DNA of 64,000 nt, from NCBI GenBank assembly GCA_021234155.1, contig JAJEKV010000062.1:6788432-6852431 (forward strand). The letters are read 5' to 3'. Both the position numbers and the translations under genes were made by a program. Shown here piece after piece: positions 58,940 to 64,000 of this stretch; positions within the stretch are counted from its first letter, which is position 1, and each line of letters begins with the position of its first letter. The stretch is from Isoetes taiwanensis. Its lineage: Eukaryota > Streptophyta > Lycopodiopsida > Isoetales > Isoetaceae. The notes beneath the pieces are model-generated. The model ran no database searches. It had not been told where the DNA came from and was given only the letters and a program-made list of their open reading frames with translations.

Positions 58940-59139
58940 CTGGCGCCGTTGCCGGGGATGCAGATCCTGCCCTTGGGCTCAACACTCCTGACGCTCTTCA
59001 AACACGCCAGGACCTCATTGCCCATTACCATAATGGCGCCCGTCCTCATTCCCGTGAGGATACTTTCAGGATCGCCGTTTCCCCGCCCCCGGAAGCACTT
59101 CCTCCTTTTCTTGACCCGAAAGTGTCGCTTGGTGGGGGG
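58940..59139 (+). other. TRIM-like internal region 2
   Basis: Holds the intact PBS and a short frame (MQILPLGSTLLTLFKHART…) that could be a gag leftover. Ends CGCTTGGTGGGGGG, a likely polypurine tract next to TGTTAG. Confidence 0.8.
58941..58957 (+). other. tRNA-Asp primer binding site
   Basis: TGGCGCCGTTGCCGGGG is the exact complement of the 3' end of plant tRNA-Asp including CCA. It lies one base after the LTR end CAAACA. Priming by tRNA-Asp is known for Athila/Tat-type gypsy elements. Confidence 0.85.
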
Positions 59140-59720
59140 TGTTAGTCCCGGTGCCTCCCCGGCAGACTATTCATGCATACGACGGCCAGGTCAAGGCCAA
59201 GGATCCACAACCAGGCGCTGGTCCGGCGTGCCAAAGACTCAGCCAGAAGACCAAGCAGACCACGCAGACAAAGACCACGCTGGCGTCCAACAAGAGGCGC
59301 GCCAGATAAGTGATCCCCGCCACCTCCTCGGCCGGGCCATAGCATGATTTCCAGGCTTATCAAGAGGCACCGTGATTCCTCAAGAACGGGCCTCCTTCCA
59401 GAGTCGGCACCGAAATCGTGAGTGTCTATATTGGGCCAAAGGCCATTGTACTATATATATATGAGTAGAGCTAGCACATGAGTTTTTAGATGAGTTTTGA
59501 GTCTTGTCTCGCTTTAGTTTTCTCGACAAAAGAGCTCATGTATCTTCATTGACATCAAGGAAGCTTATTATTGTGATCTCATTGTTCTTGTTGTTCTCTT
59601 TTCTCTTCTCTTGTTCTTTCTTGCAAATCCCGCGACATAGTTCCGTGATTCTCCCCGTTGGATCCAAGGGTCCCTGCAGGGTCAATCTTTTGCAGAGTTC
59701 CCAACCCGGACCCCCAAACA
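59140..59720 (+). repeat. TRIM-like LTR 3
   Basis: Starts TGTTAGTCCCGG and ends CCCAAACA, a proper TG...CA pair of 581 bases. No PBS follows (next bases CGCTAGATCC), so this is the right end of the element. Confidence 0.88.
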
Positions 59721-60150
59721 CGCTAGATCCACGGAATATACCACCTCTTCCCATTTTGTTCGAGGGAGCTTCTTGTAGCATTTCCTTCAATCTCATTCTT
59801 TAGCCCACATGCCCATGAGTCTTGGGTCTGCCCCGCTCGAGCTACATAACCCACCCATTGATTAGCGTACTAGATCCTTTCTCGGTTTGTTGGTTAGAGC
59901 CTAGTTCCATTCATCGTGGTTCAAGCCTCTCGCACCAATATCTACTTCAGTCCATACAAAGATCGTGGGCTCTTGATGTTTGTCCTTGTTGTTCCCTTTA
60001 CACTCCCAGTTCATGCCCTGATTTCTCGATTATGTTCTTGATGATATCCCAGCTCCAGCTCCAGCTCCAGCTCCAGCTCCAGCTCGGCTCCGCCTCACTC
60101 CCCAGCTCCCGCCTCCTGCTCTAGTTCCCGTTTACGCTCTGCTCCGGTCC
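59721..60150. other. spacer before second chromovirus
   Basis: No recognised gene. It ends with a CCAGCT hexanucleotide array at 60049-60085. The plus frame over it (59822-60124) encodes a Gln-Leu run and is attributed to the microsatellite. Confidence 0.45.
60049..60085. repeat. CCAGCT hexanucleotide microsatellite
   Basis: Six units of CCAGCT in tandem. Confidence 0.9.
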
Positions 60151-60389
60151 ACCTCGCTCCGATTCTTGATCCAGTTCTGCTCCAATTCCTGTCCCGATTC
60201 TGCTCCTACTGGGCCCGCAACATTCCTTCCTCGCTCTCGTTCTTGATCCCCGCTTCAGAGGCTTCTTCAGCGCCCTCAACTCCATTATCTCAAGATCTCT
60301 CTTCACAAGTTTATTAGATCTGGTAGACAAGATTCCAAATCAAAGATTTGCAATCCAAGTCCATCCTTCGACTAGCTCTCGCTTTCGCG

Positions 60390-61190
60390 AAATGTCCAAA
60401 CGCCCCAAAACGCCTCGCCTCGCCGCTCCCGATAAGTACAAGGATTTTGGCGATGTTTTTGATAAGGTCAAAGCCACCAAGCTTCCTGAGCATCGCCCTT
60501 ATGATCGCCCCATTGATCTTCACCAGAACGACCCCGGCCATTTGGCCCTATCTATGGCTTGTCGCCAAATGTAATTGAGACTTTTGCGACCTATATCGAG
60601 GAGAATCTTGCAACCGGGTTTATTCGACATTCCCAAATACCAGCGAGAGCTGCCATCTTCTTTGTTTTCAAGAAGGATGGTTCTTTGGCGGCTGGTCGTG
60701 GATTTATCGCGACCTCAACAAGATCATCGCGTAATTGGTATCCTCTCCCTCCGATTCCAAAGTTATTTGAGTGGCTCCAAGGTGCACGATACTACAAAAA
60801 ATTGATCTTCGAGGTGCCTATAGTCTTATCCGTGATCGTGAAGGTGATGAGTGGAAGACAACCTTTCGAACTCCTGGTATGATCATTTTGAGTATACCGC
60901 CATGCCTTCGCCTTACCAATGCTCCAAAGAAATTTTCAAAGACATGGCTAACCATGTTTTCGAGAGTTTTGGATCTTTTTGTTATCGTCTATCTAGATGA
61001 TGTTCTGATTTATTCAAAGACTTTGGAGGAGCATGAAGAACATGTCGGGAAGGTCCTTGTAAGCTACGGAACATGGACTTTATGCCAAGCCGAGAAGTGT
61101 CGGTCGAAAGGTGACAATGTCGAAGCCGGGCTATCGATCACATCTCGTGATGTTACCATGGAAGAGAAGGTCGGTTCTTGATTGAGAAAC
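60390..61190 (+). pseudogene. chromovirus reverse transcriptase, copy 2
   Basis: Readable pieces are [59 protein letters not shown] and the catalytic [10 protein letters not shown] (about 60992-61021). Frame breaks lie beside GCGTAATTGG, where copy 1 reads ACAGAATTGG. CAG restores the conserved QN there, so the break is likely a sequence error. Confidence 0.85.
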
Positions 61191-61648
61191 ACCTTCCTCG
61201 GTAAAGATGTACAATCTTTCTTGGGTTTGCCAATTTTTATCGCCACTTCATCAAGGACTATTCGGAGATCGCCTTTGCCTTTGACACGCCTCACCGTAAA
61301 GGATGTTCCTTTTAAGTGGACAATTGAAGCGAATCGGCATTCATCACTCGATGCATGTCTTACAAAGAAGACTGCTTTTGCACACCCGGATCCTCAAGGC
61401 GTCCCTATATTCTCGGCCGATGCATCGATTTTGCTCTTTGGCAAGATCTTGTTGCAAGAGGGGATGATCATGAGCTGCACCCGATCGCCTATCATTCCCG
61501 AAAGTTCCGTGCCGCAAAAAATCAACTATTCTATTTACGATAAGGAACTTTTGGCGATTGTTGACTCTTTTCAGGTGAGTGGCGACATTTCTTGAGGGTT
61601 CTCCCTCATAAGGTGATATGTATACGACCGCCGCACTGGAGTATTTCG
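61190..61648 (+). pseudogene. chromovirus RNase H region, copy 2, 3'-deleted
   Basis: Shows FLGLPIFIATSSRTI, KINYSIYDKELLAIVDSFQ and GKILLQEG. At 61648 the text jumps from the LEYF block straight to CCTCATGATACATCC, omitting about 226 bases that copy 1 retains. Confidence 0.8.
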
Positions 61649-61769
61649 TGCCTCATGATACATCCTTGTTGGATTTTGTTCGAGCATCTCTTCCTTATGA
61701 CCCATTGGCGCAGACATAATATCACAACACTTTGCTCAAAGACTATCATCTTCCCGACAAATGAGGTTG

Positions 61770-62720
61770 ACTATGATCATTTTGAGGTTCGAGATGGACT
61801 GCTTCATGATGGATTCCTCGATATTGCGGATGGTGCCCCTCGACTTCAAGTTCTCGTAGCTCACATGATTCTCCTCTCGCCGCCATTTTGGCATTGCCAA
61901 GACTGAACTTATTGCTCGAGATTATTGGTGGCGGTGTCTCCGCCAAGACCGTTGAGTCTTTTGTACGCCACGTGATATTTGTTGTCGCAGTAAAGCTCCA
62001 AACCGGCCCACATGGCCTCGCTTCAGCCTTTACCAGCCCACCGGTCCTTGGAAGAGTATTTCGGTGGATTTTATTGTCGAGCTTCCATCCTCCCAGGGCA
62101 TGATGGCATCCTTGTTGTTGTTGACCGCTTTTCCAAGATGGCACATTTCATTCCTTGCAAAACTTCTATCTCCGAAGAAGCCACAATGGTTCTCTTTGCT
62201 TCGAGAGGTGGTTCGACTCCATAGCTTACCGGATAACATTGTCGCGACCCAAGGCCCTCGCCTTGTTGCTAGCTTTTGAAGCGCCTATTGCAACTCTTGT
62301 ATGTGGAATGGTCGCTCTCTTCCGACATCATCCCGAGACCAATGGGATGTGGAGCGCACTAATCAAACACTTGAGCGAAGATTTATGATGCTTCATCAAT
62401 TATCGCCAGGATGACTGGGTTGATTGGCTACCGCCGCGTAATTTGCTTACAATAATTCTATCCATGCCTCCACGGGCCGGACTCGCCTTTCACCGCTCCC
62501 CGGATATGACCGCCAATTCCAATGCAAAAGACAGTTCGAAGCTCCGATGCTCCGGATGATCTTCAGCACCATCTCCTCCGTGCTCAAGCACGTTATCGTT
62601 ATCATGCGGTCGGCGATCGCTCGACGCCCTCATTTTGCGCTGATGATCTTGTTTGGCTCTTTATGTCCGGGATTTGCCGGTTTTCGCCCTTTGTAACAAG
62701 CTTTCCACTACCGGGCGCTT
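61770..62720 (+). pseudogene. chromovirus integrase, copy 2
   Basis: HHCC-type zinc-binding text around 61860-61990, a GHDGILVVVDRFSKMAHF tract at about 62098-62153 and an ETNG...ERTNQTLE equivalent near 62335-62385. The GCGTAATTTGC at about 62436 interrupts what would read PAAEFAYNNS. Reading CAG for CGT restores the conserved block. Confidence 0.8.
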
Positions 62721-62889
62721 TAGGTCCCTATCGGATCATTGAACGAGTTGGTGATGCCGCTCGTCTTGAGCTTCGGCCATCGGGCCTCGGCTTCACCCAA
62801 AAGTTCCATGTGTCTTTGTTGGATTGGAACCCTATATGGCGAATCCATTTCCAGATCAAGTACCTCCACCTCCACCACCACCGAGATTG

Positions 62890-63075
62890 ATGATCATGAG
62901 GAGTTCGAGGTTCGAGAGATTCTCGACTCCAAGTTTCTTCGCCGACGATTGTATTACTTTGTTGTTGATTGGGAAGGTTACTCGCCAAGTGATAGAACCT
63001 CGAGCCCGCCGAGAATCACTAATGTGCCCGACAAAATTGGCGGAGTTTCACCGACGCATCGAACAAGCCAAGTTT
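62890..63075 (+). pseudogene. chromodomain, copy 2
   Basis: The frame holding FEVREILDSKFLRRRLYYF and VDWEGYSPSDRT is better preserved than in copy 1, with one extra Val codon (GTTGTT). Downstream PDKIGG replaces the PDKIKEFHRR-like end. Confidence 0.82.
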
Positions 63076-63124
63076 GAGTACTCGCCCCAAACCGGGGACT
63101 CGTCGCCGTCGTGGGAGGGGATGG

Positions 63125-64000
63125 TGTGACGACCATATGGATATTAAGTATCATACGATCATTATACTCATATATACAAAAGATGGTCGCACACATAGAT
63201 GCAAAAGGCATCACAATATGGATATTCGTATCATACGATCATTATACTCGTATATACAAAAGATGGTCGTCACGCAGATGCAAAGGGATAGTTGCACAAG
63301 ACAGGGTTTAAACTCGCAACCTTCCAGTTGCGAGTCACATACCCTTGCCAAGTGCGCTACCAATATTTTGTTGAAGACATACCTTCACAGCTTCCTCATA
63401 TGTGGGACTATCTCTAGGAGGTTCTAGAATATTCTAGAACCTAAATGCATGCGCGACACTTGGCGCGATCTCATCCATTGGAGTGGCGCGATCTTGACCG
63501 TTGGCTTAGATATATAAGGAGGCATCTCCTTCTTGTCGAACCATTCCGGTTCAACGCCAGTCTTGAGCCTTCTAGGCATCTGTCTCGTGTTCCTGCTTGC
63601 CTTTGGGCCATTGTATTCTTGATTCCTGTTCATATATCAGATTCTTTGCCGATCTTGGCGTATTTCTTCCGTATTTCTTGCGTATTTTCCATGTATTTTC
63701 CTTGTTTTCGAGTAGGTGAGAATACGTAAGAAATAGACTCGTTGATAAATCCCTGCATCTTTTCCTTGTCTGTGAAAATATGTCCTTGTCCTTGTCATTT
63801 ATCTAGATCATGTCAACAATGTATCTTTCGTCCAATATATGATCATTATCAAGTTAAGCATTCATGTAGCGCTGGAAAAATATATTACATACAACAAATA
63901 GTATATCGTGTATGTCCCTGGTTTTGTTTTCTTATTGTTATTATTCTATCATGGTATTGATCATGGAATTTCTTCGATATGATAGCATGACTAAAAAAAA
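63125..64000 (+). repeat. chromovirus 3' LTR, copy 2, incomplete at window end
   Basis: Starts TGTGACGACC after GGGAGGGGATGG (polypurine tract). Has the duplicated 90-base leading unit, the tRNA-like tract at 63300-63363 (minus) and TATATAA at 63511-63517. The last bases match copy 1 up to its A run, so the true right end lies beyond the window. Confidence 0.8.
63300..63363 (-). repeat. tRNA-like tract inside LTR, copy 2
   Basis: A-box TAGCGCACTTGG and B-box GAGTTTAAACC on the minus strand, spaced as in tRNA-derived SINE heads. Confidence 0.58.

Larger units (their letters stand above)
57569..59720 (+). mobile_element. TRIM-like LTR element: three LTRs, two short internal regions
   Basis: Three units repeat with a period of about 785 bases. 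Each LTR (about 580 bases) is separated by an internal part of about 200 bases that starts with a tRNA-Asp primer binding site and ends in a G-rich polypurine-like tract. No RT, integrase or protease is present, and the internal frames are short. The layout LTR-int-LTR-int-LTR is what unequal recombination between LTRs of a short element gives. It would depend on proteins of another element to move. The LTRs are longer than in typical TRIMs, so LARD/TRIM naming is provisional. Confidence 0.85.
60150..64000 (+). mobile_element. Ty3/gypsy chromovirus copy 2, lacking gag and protease, cut by window end
   Basis: Same order and same 5' limit as copy 1 (21178-25230). A stretch equivalent to 22660-22886 of copy 1 is missing at about 61648. 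The 3' LTR begins at 63125 and is cut by the window end. Frames are broken at different positions in the two copies. Confidence 0.87.

Noticed and set aside
57569-59720. Target-site duplication around the TRIM-like element
   Set aside because: Flanks GCGCA before and CGCTA after do not match convincingly, and the left LTR start is corrupted.
59822-60124. ORF with a Gln-Leu repeat
   Set aside because: Explained by the CCAGCT microsatellite. No conserved sequence flanks it.

Overview
The window looks like repeat-dominated nuclear DNA from a large plant genome. I found no intact cellular gene, and every recognisable coding region is a decayed transposable element. The plant call rests on the element mix: a copia element with a plant-type polypurine tract and LTR, a Tat/Athila-like Ty3/gypsy element, a CACTA terminus, L1-type LINEs with an RT zinc-binding tail, and a short LTR element primed by the plant tRNA-Asp 3' end. 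The two chromoviruses carry an RT and chromodomain that resemble the Tcn1/marY1 (fungal-like) group more than the usual seed-plant lineages. This hints at a non-seed plant (lycophyte, fern or moss), but that is inference.

Layout: 1-3200 holds two GC-rich, unrecognised minus-strand units, each preceded by a TATA box and two copies of a palindromic repeat. 3200-5000 is unrecognised sequence with a small tandem repeat. 5000-17239 is a 12.2 kb segment repeated directly at 27962-40031. It contains a LINE 3' remnant, a GC-rich island, exon-like minus-strand pieces and a CACTA terminus. Between the two copies lie a minus-strand L1-type LINE (17240-21177), a plus-strand chromovirus lacking gag/protease (21178 to about 25230), and a spacer with a MITE-like element (26413-26804). 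Copy 2 runs into the left arm of a 1.25 kb inverted repeat (39668-40932 and 47568-48796). That repeat encloses a 1 kb tandem repeat, a Tat-like gypsy fragment and a 5'-truncated copia element, both on the minus strand. After 48.8 kb come a 3 kb spacer, a lone chromovirus LTR fragment (51961-52388), a 1.75 kb almost pure purine tract, a second minus-strand LINE (54380-56525), a three-LTR/two-internal TRIM-like tandem element (57569-59720), and a second chromovirus copy that runs off the window end.

Most element ORFs are broken by single-base indels. Comparison of repeat copies shows a recurrent, directional difference at CAG (and probably CTG) trinucleotides, typically CAG read as CGT. Together with homopolymer-length errors, this suggests uncorrected long-read basecalling errors at CHG-methylated sites. 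Many of the apparent frameshifts should therefore not be read as biological decay.
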